Of a stretch of DNA of 64,000 nt, positions 1-8,949 are shown in pieces. This stretch comes from Endozoicomonas numazuensis (GTDB lineage Bacteria > Pseudomonadota > Gammaproteobacteria > Pseudomonadales > Endozoicomonadaceae). The stretch lies in contig NZ_JOKH01000002.1 in the NCBI RefSeq assembly GCF_000722635.1, positions 360,337 to 424,336 of the forward strand. The letters are read 5' to 3'. The notes beneath the pieces were generated by a model. The model was given only the letters and a program-made list of their open reading frames with translations, had not been told where the DNA came from and ran no database searches. Every line of letters begins with the position of its first letter. Positions within the stretch are counted from its first letter, which is position 1. The position numbers and the translations under genes were made by a program.

Positions 1-141
1 TATTCTGACAGGTCGCCACATCTAAAGCGCCTACTGTTGGTGCCGGGTCGATGGAGGACTTTCACCACCCAGTCATCCAGCCGCCACCATGCGTACTGGA
101 ACAGCGCCGGTTGGCGCTAAGCGCCATACTCGGCGCACCAT

Positions 142-178
142 AAAAAAAGGCAACACCCTTGGGTATTGCCTTTTTGGC
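142..178 (-). terminator. rho-independent terminator of the cold-shock gene
   Basis: On the minus strand a stem of about ten pairs (AAAAAGGCAA pairing with TTGCCTTTTT) with a short loop is followed by a run of T. It lies about 45 bases after the cold-shock stop codon. The A-rich and T-rich arms make it look bidirectional. Confidence 0.75.
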
Positions 179-224
179 TTCACGCAATGTGAAGCAGTAA
201 GCTACATTAGATGCAGCTTAGTCT

Positions 225-431
225 TTACAGAGGACGGATGTCTTCTGCCTGAGGACCTTTCTGGCCCTGAGTCACTCGAAATTCAACCTGCTGGCCTTCT
301 TTCAGAGTTTTGAAACCGTCGCCAACGATCTGACGGAAATGGGCAAACACGTCAGGACCGTTCTCCTGAGCGATGAAACCAAAACCTTTCTCTTCGTTGA
401 ACCACTTAACAGTACCGGTAGTAGTAGACAT
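225..431 (-). CDS. cold-shock-domain protein (CspA family)
   Basis: A 68-residue single cold-shock domain, an OB-fold RNA chaperone that melts mRNA secondary structure and binds single-stranded nucleic acid. RNP1 is seen as KGFGFI and RNP2 as DVFAHF; family members usually have VFVHF there. The opening [14 protein letters not shown] is typical, and length equals the family norm of 65-70 residues. Two in-frame ATGs exist (437 and 431). An AGGA at 439-442 is 7 nt from the ATG at 431 but only 1 nt from the upstream one, so 431 is chosen. The gene is monocistronic with its own terminator. Whether it is cold-induced or constitutive cannot be read from the sequence. Confidence 0.95.
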   Translation of the reverse strand: MSTTTGTVKWFNEEKGFGFIAQENGPDVFAHFRQIVGDGFKTLKEGQQVEFRVTQGQKGPQAEDIRPL

Positions 432-1104
432 AGTCATATCCTGATATTTAAAAACAAATTTAGCCTTATTGTATTACAACATTAAGACACTGGAGCTAGA
501 AGTTTTGTTATCGCTTATGAAGAACATGACGAGCTACTACACTCGGAACACTTAATCTATACATAAAGATTCAAACACACTTGTAACGTGGTGCATATTT
601 TACATGACTTAGAGAGGTTCTCAACAGGTATAACCAATGATTTTTAGATGGAACCAGTTGCTTTATGCATGCGGTAGAAAAAAACCTTTCCAGATCAATC
701 ATTTACCTAGCAAACCATCTAAAACGAAAGCAAAAAAAGTTTGCTTCTTTAGTGCTTTAAGCATCAAAAAGTCTATTTTTTAAGACCAAATTAGCGAAAT
801 TCCAGAGGAAACATCTGGGACAAAAGGCTCTTCTCACCAAAGAGATAGCAATAGCTTTACCATAACTCAGGCTCTGTCCTGCTTGAGCCCGAGAGGGATA
901 ACTCAACACATTCCCCCTCTCGACTCCTCACCCTGATAGGAAAACCACTCTATAGAACCTATAAATCTACAAACTGAGTCATCATCACGAAGGGCACGAG
1001 GAAGGCGGGGTAAAAGAAGCAAACCCATCCCACGGATCAGTTCACTTCATACCCTATCAAGGATTTCAGCCGAAATTGGCTTTCACCCAAGGTTTATGGA
1101 GAAA
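432..1104. other. intergenic region without a recognised gene
   Basis: About 670 AT-rich bases between the cold-shock gene and the BCCT transporter gene, which both read leftward. The part next to 431 should hold the csp promoter and leader, but no convincing -10/-35 pair was assigned. No repeat, IS remnant or conserved ORF was recognised. Confidence 0.5.
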
Positions 1105-2706
1105 TCAGTTACCAGGACCAATACGCTCAAGAAGGTTCATATGGGGTGAAGCGTCCTGAGCCCTCAAACGAATGCGATCTTCATAGAGCCTGGTCTTTTC
1201 ATTTCGCAGACCCGTTATCAGCGCATAACACATAAACAGCATGATAATTGAGAACGGCAATCCGGCAATGATCGAAGCAGCCTGCAGCGCTGCAAGCCCT
1301 CCGGTGAGCAAAAGAATGGCAGCCACCAGCCCCTGACCTACACCCCAGACAATTCTGTGCCGCATGGGCGGTTCATCATCACCCACAGACAATAATGTGG
1401 TAATCACCAGCGTGCCGCTGTCACAGGAAGTAATAAAGTAGGTACAGATCAACAGCGTCACCAGAACCTTTGCAGCCGGTTCAATCCACCCCGTATTCAT
1501 CAAACTGATGGTTTCATACAAGGCAACAGTGACATCATTATTGACCGCATCGATCACTCCGCCAGACCCAAACAGCTCAATATGCAGAGCAGTACCACCA
1601 AAGGCCGTTAGCCAGAACATACCCAGCAGTGATGGAACCAGCAACACACCAATAGCAAACTCTCTAATGGTGCGACCTTTTGAAATACGGGCAATAAACA
1701 TTCCCACAAAAGGTGACCATGAGATCCACCAGCCCCAGTAAAAGGTTGTCCAGCTGGACTGCCAGGAAGAAACCCCATCAGCTTCCGAATTCGTCCAGAA
1801 GCTCAGGCTGACAATATGCGACAGGTAATCACCAATATTCTGAACATAACTGTTGAGGATATAAATGGTAGGGCCCAGTGCCACAAAGAACAGTAAAATG
1901 AGAATACTCAACCAGAGGTTCAGCTCTGACAGAATACGAACACCTTTACCTACGCCCGATACGACTGATAGCGTAGCGATACAGGAAATCACAGCGATCA
2001 GGATCAACTGATTGGTCATAGAAACATCAATTCCCAGCAACTGATTCAGACCAGTATTCACCTGGGAGACACCCAGCCCCAGAGAAGTAGCCACCCCAAA
2101 GACTGTGCCGAACACAGCCAGCACATCTACAGCATGCCCCCAGAAACCGTAGATTCTTTCACCCAGAATCGGATAGAGAACCGACCGGATAGCCAGTGGC
2201 AATTTTCGGCGGTAGCTAAAGAAAGCCAGCGACAACCCCACCACTACATAGATGGCCCAGGGGTGCATTCCCCAGTGGAAAAACATCAGCCGCATAGCCA
2301 CTTGCGCAGATTCGGGGGTACCACCCTCAGTAATAAACGGGTTCGACTGAAAATGAAATATCGGTTCAGCAATGCTCCAGAAGATCAATCCAATACCCAT
2401 GCCTGCACCAAAAAGCATGGAAAACCAGGAGAAATAACTGAACTCCGGCTTCTGATCATCGTCGCCTAATACAATGTCACCAAAGCGGCTGAAAATAAGA
2501 AAGACTGCAAAAAAGAAAAACAGCGCCACTACCAATATGTAGTACCACTTGAAGCCGGCAATAATATAATCCCGCAGGCCGGTAAAAGATTCTGCCGCGA
2601 GTTCCGGGCGAAAAGCACCTGCTAACAAAAACAGGGCAATGATGGTCATGGCGGTTACAGCCATGGGTGGATTAAGGCCTCGTAATAGACCGGACTTAGC
2701 TCTCAT
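1105..2706 (-). CDS. BCCT family betaine/choline/carnitine transporter
   Basis: A 533-residue inner-membrane secondary transporter of the BCCT family, which imports quaternary ammonium compatible solutes (betaine, choline, carnitine, DMSP) with Na+ or H+. About 12 hydrophobic segments are visible. Family motifs are GMGIGLIFWSIAEPIFH (about residue 105) and the Trp-rich block WTTFYWGWWISWSPFVG (about 315-335) followed by ISKGRT. The ATG has a strong ribosome site (AAGGAG, 5 nt spacing). It follows the unknown gene at 2716-3249 by only 9 nt, so the two are probably co-transcribed. The substrate cannot be decided from sequence. The C-terminal tail is short, without the long regulatory extension of BetP-type osmosensors. 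Confidence 0.93.
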   Translation of the reverse strand: MRAKSGLLRGLNPPMAVTAMTIIALFLLAGAFRPELAAESFTGLRDYIIAGFKWYYILVVALFFFFAVFLIFSRFGDIVLGDDDQKPEFSYFSWFSMLFGAGMGIGLIFWSIAEPIFHFQSNPFITEGGTPESAQVAMRLMFFHWGMHPWAIYVVVGLSLAFFSYRRKLPLAIRSVLYPILGERIYGFWGHAVDVLAVFGTVFGVATSLGLGVSQVNTGLNQLLGIDVSMTNQLILIAVISCIATLSVVSGVGKGVRILSELNLWLSILILLFFVALGPTIYILNSYVQNIGDYLSHIVSLSFWTNSEADGVSSWQSSWTTFYWGWWISWSPFVGMFIARISKGRTIREFAIGVLLVPSLLGMFWLTAFGGTALHIELFGSGGVIDAVNNDVTVALYETISLMNTGWIEPAAKVLVTLLICTYFITSCDSGTLVITTLLSVGDDEPPMRHRIVWGVGQGLVAAILLLTGGLAALQAASIIAGLPFSIIMLFMCYALITGLRNEKTRLYEDRIRLRAQDASPHMNLLERIGPGN

Positions 2707-2715
2707 GCCGGCTCC

Positions 2716-3249
2716 TTAATCTTGTGTAAAAAACTCTTCACCTACATGGTCACCTGCCCCACGGACAGCTCGATAAACCACCTCGCCCATCGCCTGCTGA
2801 CGATGATCAACGAGCGTCACAGAAGGCTGTGCATTCACTGCATGGCGCTGACCAAGAAAGATCGCGACCGGTAACTCCAGATTACTGATCCCACGGGTTA
2901 CCCACATGCGGTCAAAGTCATAGTTGCCACCAATAAACTCAAGTTGAGCCAGGCCTGTATTCATGCCTGCCAGGTAGAAGTCCATGGCTTGTTCATCCGG
3001 GAACGCATGAACCAGTACATAGGCAAAGCGAAGTTCATTCACGAGATTCTTAAGAGTAAAGGAGCCGGTTTTCCTGGCGCTGACGGCGGGATCCCCCCAG
3101 GACGAATGGACCGTCAGTTCTTCTGGCTGGTCGTCGTCAAAGCGAGTCGTATATCGGACCAGAGCCGAGGAGTCTGGCATTTCATAGCGAACTCGAATAA
3201 TTTCAAGGCCGTTAGTGATATCTTCAAGAGCTAGCTGATTAGCACTCAT
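2716..3249 (-). CDS. conserved hypothetical protein, operon partner of the BCCT transporter
   Basis: A 177-residue soluble protein with no signal peptide or membrane segment; I do not recognise the family. It is acidic and mixed alpha/beta in appearance. An upstream in-frame GTG exists at 3264, but the ATG at 3249 has GGA at 6 nt spacing and is preferred. Its stop is 9 nt from the BCCT start, suggesting a two-gene unit, possibly a cytoplasmic accessory to solute uptake. That role is inferred from context only. Confidence 0.75.
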   Translation of the reverse strand: MSANQLALEDITNGLEIIRVRYEMPDSSALVRYTTRFDDDQPEELTVHSSWGDPAVSARKTGSFTLKNLVNELRFAYVLVHAFPDEQAMDFYLAGMNTGLAQLEFIGGNYDFDRMWVTRGISNLELPVAIFLGQRHAVNAQPSVTLVDHRQQAMGEVVYRAVRGAGDHVGEEFFTQD

Positions 3250-3432
3250 ACTACATCCATACACTTTTAGCGGGCTGCAATACTAACAAAATCAGCTAGA
3301 CAGAGACAGCTTAATACCCAATTAATACCACAATTAGCGCCATTGGTAGTAAAAGTCACTACTATAATTCCTTGCTCAAAAAAAGAGCCCTATTCCCAGC
3401 CATCCTCTGCTACCAGACCGTTAGTGCCAGAT

Positions 3433-4416
3433 TTAAAACAAGGCTACCTGCTTCCCCACTGTTCTCTGATTTCTCATCTGAATCAGTGCTTCGGGAATAT
3501 CGTCAAAAGACAACGTACTTAACTCAGGGACCCGAATTTGACCGTTCGACAGTAACTGACTGAACACCTCTCCCACTCTTACCAATGTATTTCTGCCAAC
3601 TTCGCCATGTTCATGACCTGAACCCAGGCTTAACTGATGAAAGCTGAGGCCTTTAGCGAACGCATCCGGATACTGTTCAGGCCTGACAGTCCGAACCAGA
3701 TCACACATAGCCCCCTCAAAACCCAGAACAGAAGCACAGATAATATCGTTATCTCCTCCCACACAATCCAGTGCCGTATGCACCCCTTTTCCGTCTGTCA
3801 GCGTCATGACCTCAGCAATAACATTCTGTTGGGTGTAATCCAGAACATCAGTCGCGCCCAGGTCTTCAACGAATTCTCGATTACTCTCTGAACATGTGGC
3901 AATAATGGTATTGACACCAAAATTATCCGCCAGCTGAACGGCAAAACTACCAACACCGCCCGAAGCACCCGAAATAAAAAGACTGTCGGACTTATGGATA
4001 TTCAGCTTTTCAGTTAATGCCCTGAACGCAGTCCAGCCCGCACAGGGAGTCGCTGCCGCCAACTCTGCTGCCACATTGGGGTGTTGAATCAAGGTTCTGC
4101 TGTCGTGAATGGCAAATTCGGCAAAGCCACCGTATTTACGGTACCTGTTCCCGTGGTAAAGCACCGGGTCTCCCACGGCCCAATCGGTCACCATGGGACC
4201 TATGGCAGTGATTTCGCCTGAAACATCCAGCCCACCCACAAAATGGTCGTCCATATCAACCACACGGGTATGCCAGGCATGTACTTTGGTATCAACCGGG
4301 TTCAGTGCTACCGCTTTAACTTTCACCAGCACATCGTAATCTGATTGCAGCTCTGGAACAGGAAGGCTACTGACCTTGAAGGAATCAGCAGAACGAGAGT
4401 AGGTTATGGCTTTCAT
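3433..4416 (-). CDS. zinc-independent MDR-family alcohol dehydrogenase / quinone reductase-like oxidoreductase
   Basis: A 327-residue medium-chain dehydrogenase/reductase. An N-terminal GroES-like domain (ALNPVDTKVHAW about 37-48) precedes a Rossmann NAD(P)H-binding domain with the motif SGASGGVGSFAVQLA (about 150-165). The structural zinc cysteines of classical alcohol dehydrogenases are absent, pointing to the quinone oxidoreductase/enoyl reductase branch. Length is normal for that branch. The ribosome site before the ATG is weak. It lies upstream of and codirectional with the 2716-3249 gene but is separated by about 180 nt, so operon membership is uncertain. Substrate unknown. Confidence 0.88.
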   Translation of the reverse strand: MKAITYSRSADSFKVSSLPVPELQSDYDVLVKVKAVALNPVDTKVHAWHTRVVDMDDHFVGGLDVSGEITAIGPMVTDWAVGDPVLYHGNRYRKYGGFAEFAIHDSRTLIQHPNVAAELAAATPCAGWTAFRALTEKLNIHKSDSLFISGASGGVGSFAVQLADNFGVNTIIATCSESNREFVEDLGATDVLDYTQQNVIAEVMTLTDGKGVHTALDCVGGDNDIICASVLGFEGAMCDLVRTVRPEQYPDAFAKGLSFHQLSLGSGHEHGEVGRNTLVRVGEVFSQLLSNGQIRVPELSTLSFDDIPEALIQMRNQRTVGKQVALF

Positions 4417-5300
4417 CGTCTTGAATTCTAAAGATTAGAAACACAAGGATAATGAACATTGCGCCCACTCACCATGAAGTCCCACTCTTTCTACCCTTTT
4501 TGATGACTCTCGCCCTGCTGTTGCTGCCAAGCATGCATACCCTACAACCCCCTGCTCATCCTGAAACTATCGAAAGATGCCGGTAATGCTCTTCGAAAGT
4601 CTCAGTGCAAACGGTATGAGGTATAACGCTTGGCTGCACCAGGACCTGTAAAGATGCCCCTTCATTGTGTGATCTCAACTGCCCATAGCAGGGCATCCCA
4701 GACCAGCACTGTTTCGATCTATTTTTGTGCAGTAAAAAGATCATGCGGAATAGTTTTTCTACCCAAACCACAGAAAATCCGTTTTTTTTTCGCCGCCTAA
4801 AAAACACCTCCAGGCTCTGCATACCCCTTTAGGGATAGCCTCCCTACCACCTAATAAGCATTACTTATCCCTCTAATAAAATCATTAAAGTTTACTTAAT
4901 TTGCGCACCTCATTATTGTGCCGCCGTGGATTTGAGTTAATCAGCAAAACAAAGATAAGGAATTCATTGCTCCGATGGATCGGATGACAGTGTTATTAAT
5001 CAGATGACTTTTATATGGCTTCAGGCTGATATATAGCTTCAGGCTGATATATAGCTTCAGGCTGATATATAGCTTCAGGCTGATTTAGAAACTTTCTAAG
5101 TTGAGCCATCGACAGTGACTGCTTAATCAGATAATTCAGCAATCTTTATGTCGAATGTTAACCGGGGAACCAGAACCATTTAATTAAGATTGTCATTATA
5201 AATACTTTCATTTAATTGAATCGATTCTGACAAGCAACTCATTAAAAATAAAACAACTAATTAATCTATTAACTAGTTGTCATTAACAACAGGTATCAGC
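4417..5300. other. long intergenic region upstream of the bufferin operon
   Basis: About 880 bases between divergent genes. It holds the 18-bp tandem repeat at 5018-5085 and AT-rich sequence just before the MBL gene, where the operon promoter should lie. A minus-strand open frame of 88 codons at 4556-4822 has no recognisable family and is not called. Confidence 0.45.
5018..5085. repeat. 18-bp direct tandem repeat (3.8 copies)
   Basis: The unit GCTTCAGGCTGATATATA occurs at 5018, 5036 and 5054 as exact copies, then 14 bases of a fourth copy begin at 5072. It sits about 215 bases before the start of the MBL/bufferin operon. It could be a slippage-prone spacer or a set of regulator sites; neither can be decided here. 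Confidence 0.9.
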
Positions 5301-6242
5301 ATGGCAGTAAAGCAGTTAATTGCCGCATCAGCATTGAGCCTTATGGCTGCAATCGCTCCTGCATCATCTTATGCAACGGGTATTATAGAACCGGAAAATA
5401 AAGACTTTACCTTACAACTGCTGGGCTCCGGCGGTCCTATTTCTGATGACCTGCGGGCCTCTTCTGGTGAATTAATCTGGTACAAAGGCAAGTCCCGGGT
5501 TTTGATTGACGCTGGAGGTGGTGTTTACCTTCGTTTTGGTGAAGCCGGTGCCAAACTGGAAGACCTGAATTTCTTTGGTATCTCCCACTTCCATACCGAT
5601 CACTCCGCTGATATTCCAGCCATTCTCAAGGGCGGTGTTTTCTTTAACCGTGAAAAAGAACTGGTCATGTCCGGTCCAACCAAAAGCGATGCTTTTCCGG
5701 GTCTGAACGATTACATGGCTTCTTTGTTTAACCCTGAACATGGCGCTTACAAATACCTCTCTGGTATTTACGATGGAACCAATCAGATGTTCCCCGTAAA
5801 AATGGAAGAAGTCGATTACCACAGCACCCATCCCACCAAAGTATTTGAAGAAGACGGTCTGACGGTTTATGCCCAGGGTATCCCTCACGGTGACGTACCT
5901 AACCTGTCTTACAGAATTGAATCACCTGAAGGTGTAATCGTTATTTCTGCTGATAACAACGGCACTAACGACCATTTCATCGATTTTGCCAAAGGCGCCG
6001 ACATTCTGGTTATGCCAATGGCTCTGGATGAGAACGCTGATGAAATCTCAAGACAACTGCACATGGTGCCTTCTGACATCGGTCGTATAACTGCCGCTAT
6101 CAATCCCAAGCAACTGGTTCTTAACCACTTCATGGGACGCAGTCTGAAGATGAAAGACTTCTCCATTGCCATCGTCAAGAAAGCATACAACGGCCCTATT
6201 TATGCCGGTCGCGATCTTGCCAGCTTTCCAATCGCTCAATAA
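5301..6242 (+). CDS. exported metallo-beta-lactamase-fold hydrolase heading the bufferin operon
   Basis: A 313-residue MBL-fold protein with a Sec signal peptide (MAVKQLIAASALSLMAAIAP, cleavage near SYA-TG), so probably periplasmic. The dinuclear metal motif is intact as SHFHTDHSAD (about residue 100). Later candidate ligands are the HG of GIPHGD, the Asp of SADNNG, and the His of LNHFMG near the C-terminus. The overall pattern (LLGSGGP start) resembles the RNase Z/arylsulfatase-like branch, but a signal peptide argues against tRNA processing. An upstream TTG at 5277 is open, but the ATG at 5301 has AGGT at 6 nt spacing and starts the signal peptide. It ends 26 nt before the precursor gene, so it is likely co-transcribed. 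The substrate is unknown. Confidence 0.88.
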   Translation: MAVKQLIAASALSLMAAIAPASSYATGIIEPENKDFTLQLLGSGGPISDDLRASSGELIWYKGKSRVLIDAGGGVYLRFGEAGAKLEDLNFFGISHFHTDHSADIPAILKGGVFFNREKELVMSGPTKSDAFPGLNDYMASLFNPEHGAYKYLSGIYDGTNQMFPVKMEEVDYHSTHPTKVFEEDGLTVYAQGIPHGDVPNLSYRIESPEGVIVISADNNGTNDHFIDFAKGADILVMPMALDENADEISRQLHMVPSDIGRITAAINPKQLVLNHFMGRSLKMKDFSIAIVKKAYNGPIYAGRDLASFPIAQ

Positions 6243-6268
6243 AAGAGCCTCGATAAAAGGTCATTGTC

Positions 6269-6586
6269 ATGAAAAATAAAGTCATTCTTTCTATCGCCAT
6301 GGGCTCCATGATTGGCATGGGCTTTAACGCAGCACAGGCTGCCGAGACACCAGCCACCGGCGGTGCAGAAAAAGTAGCCAGCAAACCAGACACCTCCAAC
6401 GGCGGAAAATGCGCCAGCGGCAAGTGCGGCACAGTAAAAATCTTTGAGAAAGCCAATGTCGACGGCGATCACCAGGACCTTCTGGTGTATGCCCGTGACG
6501 GAAAATGTGGACTTTCCGGTAAAGGTGTAGGTGCGACTGAAACCGTCGATTCTGAAAAGCAGGTTACTGGGCTATGCGGTCAATAA
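6269..6586 (+). CDS. bufA: bufferin-type RiPP precursor with GKC motifs
   Basis: A 105-residue secreted precursor. It has a Sec signal peptide (MKNKVILSIAMGSMIGMGFN, cleavage after AAQA, about residue 24), then a low-complexity spacer and a core with four cysteines at 48, 53, 80 and 103. Three lie in the pattern G-K-C (GGKCASGKCG and DGKCG), matching the EGKCG-type core motif of HvfA/bufferin precursors. DUF692 enzymes convert such cysteines to thiooxazole-type copper ligands; this is established for related systems and only inferred here. Unlike classic EGKCG proteins the motifs are few and widely spaced. The stop overlaps the next gene by 13 nt, implying translational coupling. The expected role is periplasmic copper sequestration. 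Confidence 0.85.
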   Translation: MKNKVILSIAMGSMIGMGFNAAQAAETPATGGAEKVASKPDTSNGGKCASGKCGTVKIFEKANVDGDHQDLLVYARDGKCGLSGKGVGATETVDSEKQVTGLCGQ

Positions 6587-7398
6587 ATGACACAGCCAAA
6601 GGCATAGGTCTGCGGGTAGAACACCTTAAGACACTGTGCGAACAACCGGTCAGGGAAGACATCGACTTTCTGGAACTGGCACCGGAAAACTGGATGGATA
6701 TTGGTGGCGCCAAGCGTGAATGCCTGGAGCAGCTGTCCGCGAAATACCCTCTGGTGGCCCATGGACTCAGTTTGTCCATTGGTGACGCAGAACCACTGAA
6801 CATCGAATTTGTAAAAAGAGTCAGAGATTTTCTGGATCAATACAACATCGGTATTTACAGCGAGCACCTGAGTTTGTCTCGCGATCAGCAAGGGTATCTC
6901 TATGACCTGATTCCGACACCTCGCCACAGGGAAAACATTCCCTACCTGGCAGAACGAATCAAGCAGGTTCAGGACATCATCCAGAGACCACTGGTACTGG
7001 AGAATATCTCCTACTACCACCGCTACGACAACGAAATGCCAGAAGCCGAGTTTCTGTCAGAAGTGGTTGAACAAAGTCAGTGTGAATTGCTGTTGGACAT
7101 CAATAACCTGTATGTCAACAGTCAGAACCATGACTACGACCCAACCACTCTGTTCAAGGCGTTGCCCAGTCAGGCGATCCGTTATTTCCACATAGCCGGT
7201 CACCTGGAGTGTGAAGACGACTTTCTGCTCGATACTCATGGCAAAGCCGTGACCGACAATGTTGTGCAACTGGCAAGACAGGTCATGGAATACCACGGTA
7301 GCAGACCACTGTTACTGGAACGGGATCATCATGTTCCTGCACTGGACGAACTGAGTCACGAACTGACATCGATTCAGGACGCCATTGGCGTTTATTGA
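6574..7398 (+). CDS. bufB: DUF692 multinuclear non-haem iron oxidase (MNIO), bufferin maturase
   Basis: A 274-residue TIM-barrel enzyme of the DUF692/MbnB family, which uses an iron cluster and O2 to remodel cysteines of a RiPP precursor in the cytoplasm. Conserved landmarks are IGLRVEHL (11-18), APENWMD (36-42), AHG (62-64), YSEHLS (95-100), VLENISYY (141-148), LLDINNLYVNS (173-183), HIAGH (206-210), DTHG (220-223) and LLERDHH (247-253). These supply the His, Asp, Glu and Asn metal ligands expected of the family. Length is normal. The ATG lies inside the 3' end of bufA (13 nt overlap). The partner protein is the next gene. Confidence 0.95.
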   Translation: MRSINDTAKGIGLRVEHLKTLCEQPVREDIDFLELAPENWMDIGGAKRECLEQLSAKYPLVAHGLSLSIGDAEPLNIEFVKRVRDFLDQYNIGIYSEHLSLSRDQQGYLYDLIPTPRHRENIPYLAERIKQVQDIIQRPLVLENISYYHRYDNEMPEAEFLSEVVEQSQCELLLDINNLYVNSQNHDYDPTTLFKALPSQAIRYFHIAGHLECEDDFLLDTHGKAVTDNVVQLARQVMEYHGSRPLLLERDHHVPALDELSHELTSIQDAIGVY

Positions 7399-7415
7399 AC
7401 AAACAGGTACCCGGT

Positions 7416-8138
7416 ATGCTGACTGCACCACCGACATTGAAACAGAATATTGAAACACTCACCCGCACGATACGTTCTCAGGGTATTCAATCGATTCCTG
7501 GAAAGAATATCAGCAGTCGATATTACCGTGAGTTTGTCCGGGGCAATATCAAAGAAGTGGTTCAACACAGCTTTCCAAAGTTCTGCTCATGCATTGATGA
7601 AGAAACAATGGATTCTCTGGCTAATGGTTTTTTAAAAAACCATAAAACTATTGAGCCAGAGTTTCATCACATCGCTACTGAATTTGTCCGCTTTATTCAG
7701 GCGCACTTTTCAGAAAACCCGGTGTTGTTATCCATGCTTGAGTACGAATGGGTACTGTTCTGCATTGAAATTGATTCTCAAACCGTGACCAACCTGGACA
7801 GAACGCTGTCCTCTGAATTGATTTCGGACCTGGATCTGACGTTAACACTGAACCCAACCCTGCAATACATCAAACTGCCCTTCTCTCTGGATGAGCCATT
7901 TGATTGCAAGGCATCGGTTAAACGTGGCGACTTTTATTACGTACTGTTTCGCAATAAACGCCACCAGATTCTGCAAAAGTCGCTGGGTGAACTCGACCAT
8001 TATTTCCTGACCCGAATCAGTGAACACAATGGCGAACCCACCTCCATTATTCAACAGGCCTGTACCGACAAAAACAAACGGGACTTCATGGAATGGCTGC
8101 AACATTCCATCCAGACAGACCTGATTATTTGTTCTTAA
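7416..8138 (+). CDS. bufC: DUF2063-type partner protein of the MNIO (precursor recognition)
   Basis: A 240-residue cytoplasmic protein with the position and N-terminal features of the DUF2063/MbnC-like partner. These proteins bind the RiPP leader and form the active complex with the DUF692 enzyme. The N-terminal helical part (QNIETLTRTIRSQG, then YRYY-like YYREFVRGN) is typical. An upstream TTG at 7395 would overlap bufB by 4 nt, but the ATG at 7416 has AGG at 8 nt spacing and is preferred; both are possible. The C-terminal half is divergent. The next gene starts 12 nt later. Confidence 0.85.
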   Translation: MLTAPPTLKQNIETLTRTIRSQGIQSIPGKNISSRYYREFVRGNIKEVVQHSFPKFCSCIDEETMDSLANGFLKNHKTIEPEFHHIATEFVRFIQAHFSENPVLLSMLEYEWVLFCIEIDSQTVTNLDRTLSSELISDLDLTLTLNPTLQYIKLPFSLDEPFDCKASVKRGDFYYVLFRNKRHQILQKSLGELDHYFLTRISEHNGEPTSIIQQACTDKNKRDFMEWLQHSIQTDLIICS

Positions 8139-8150
8139 GGGGTGAACAAA

Positions 8151-8753
8151 ATGATACAACGTTTTATGCAAATCTATGACAACTTCTTCGAGAAGCTTCG
8201 CCGTGCTGATTTTGTAGCACTGCTACTGATTCGTCTTTATCTGATTCCGGTCATTTACACCGGAGCCCATTCCAAAGTGGTAGGCTTCAGTACTACCGTT
8301 GAATGGTTTGGTGCTTCCATAGCCGACGGCGGTCTGAACCTGCCCTTCCCTACTTTGCTGGCATTTCTGGCCACAAGTACCGAAGTAGTCGGCCTGATCT
8401 GTATTGCTCTGGGTCTGTTTACCCGTCTGTTATCCATACCGCTCATGTTCATGATGAGTGCTGCCAGCCTGCTGGTACATTTGCCTAACGGCTGGTTGGT
8501 GCTCGCCAGTAAAAGCATGGAGTCTTCCCAGCGCCTGAGCGGATTCATGACCTGGCTGGCTCAAAACTTCCCTGAGCGTTTCAACTATGTAACTGAGCTG
8601 GGCGATCCGGTCATGCTGAACAACGGCATCGAATTTGCTGCCACCTACTTCATTATGTTCCTGGCTCTGTTCTTCTACGGTGGTGGTCGTTATGTCAGCG
8701 CTGACTACTGGCTGAAGAAAAAGTTTTCAGGAAAAAACGGCAACATGCTGTAA
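8151..8753 (+). CDS. bufD: DoxX family inner-membrane protein of the bufferin operon
   Basis: A 200-residue DoxX protein with four hydrophobic segments (about 28-45, 62-85, 88-110 and 155-180). The start is the ATG with AAGGGG at 8 nt; an in-frame GTG at 8142 is less well placed. DoxX members commonly complete DUF2282/DUF692/DUF2063 operons and are thought to link them to membrane redox functions, though their precise task is unsettled. This gene closes the operon and is followed by a hairpin. Confidence 0.9.
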   Translation: MIQRFMQIYDNFFEKLRRADFVALLLIRLYLIPVIYTGAHSKVVGFSTTVEWFGASIADGGLNLPFPTLLAFLATSTEVVGLICIALGLFTRLLSIPLMFMMSAASLLVHLPNGWLVLASKSMESSQRLSGFMTWLAQNFPERFNYVTELGDPVMLNNGIEFAATYFIMFLALFFYGGGRYVSADYWLKKKFSGKNGNML

Positions 8754-8781
8754 AGCCTTCACCAACTTTTAACGGAATGAT

Positions 8782-8812
8782 ACCCGACAGCACCCTCAAA
8801 AAGCTGTCGGGT
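8782..8812 (+). terminator. hairpin at the end of the bufferin operon
   Basis: Perfect 10-bp stem (ACCCGACAGC with GCTGTCGGGT) and an 11-nt loop, about 30 bases after the doxX stop. No clear U-run follows, so termination strength is uncertain. Confidence 0.55.
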
Positions 8813-8949
8813 GAGCACTTCGTTTCACGATTTAATTCACTCTGACTGTACGGGCAATGGTGACTGTTCAACGCCAAGAACTTGAATAGTGACCTTTGCC
8901 GTAGCGGCTTTTAAAGAGTGACATCAGATCATCGATTAAAGGGGTTTAT

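Noticed and set aside
4556-4822. 88-codon minus-strand frame
   Set aside because: No ribosome site, no family, odd composition; probably non-coding.
5018-5085. Possible CRISPR array
   Set aside because: Units are directly contiguous without spacers; it is a tandem repeat.
5301-6242. RNase Z
   Set aside because: The MBL motif is similar, but a clear Sec signal peptide and RiPP operon context argue for a periplasmic hydrolase.
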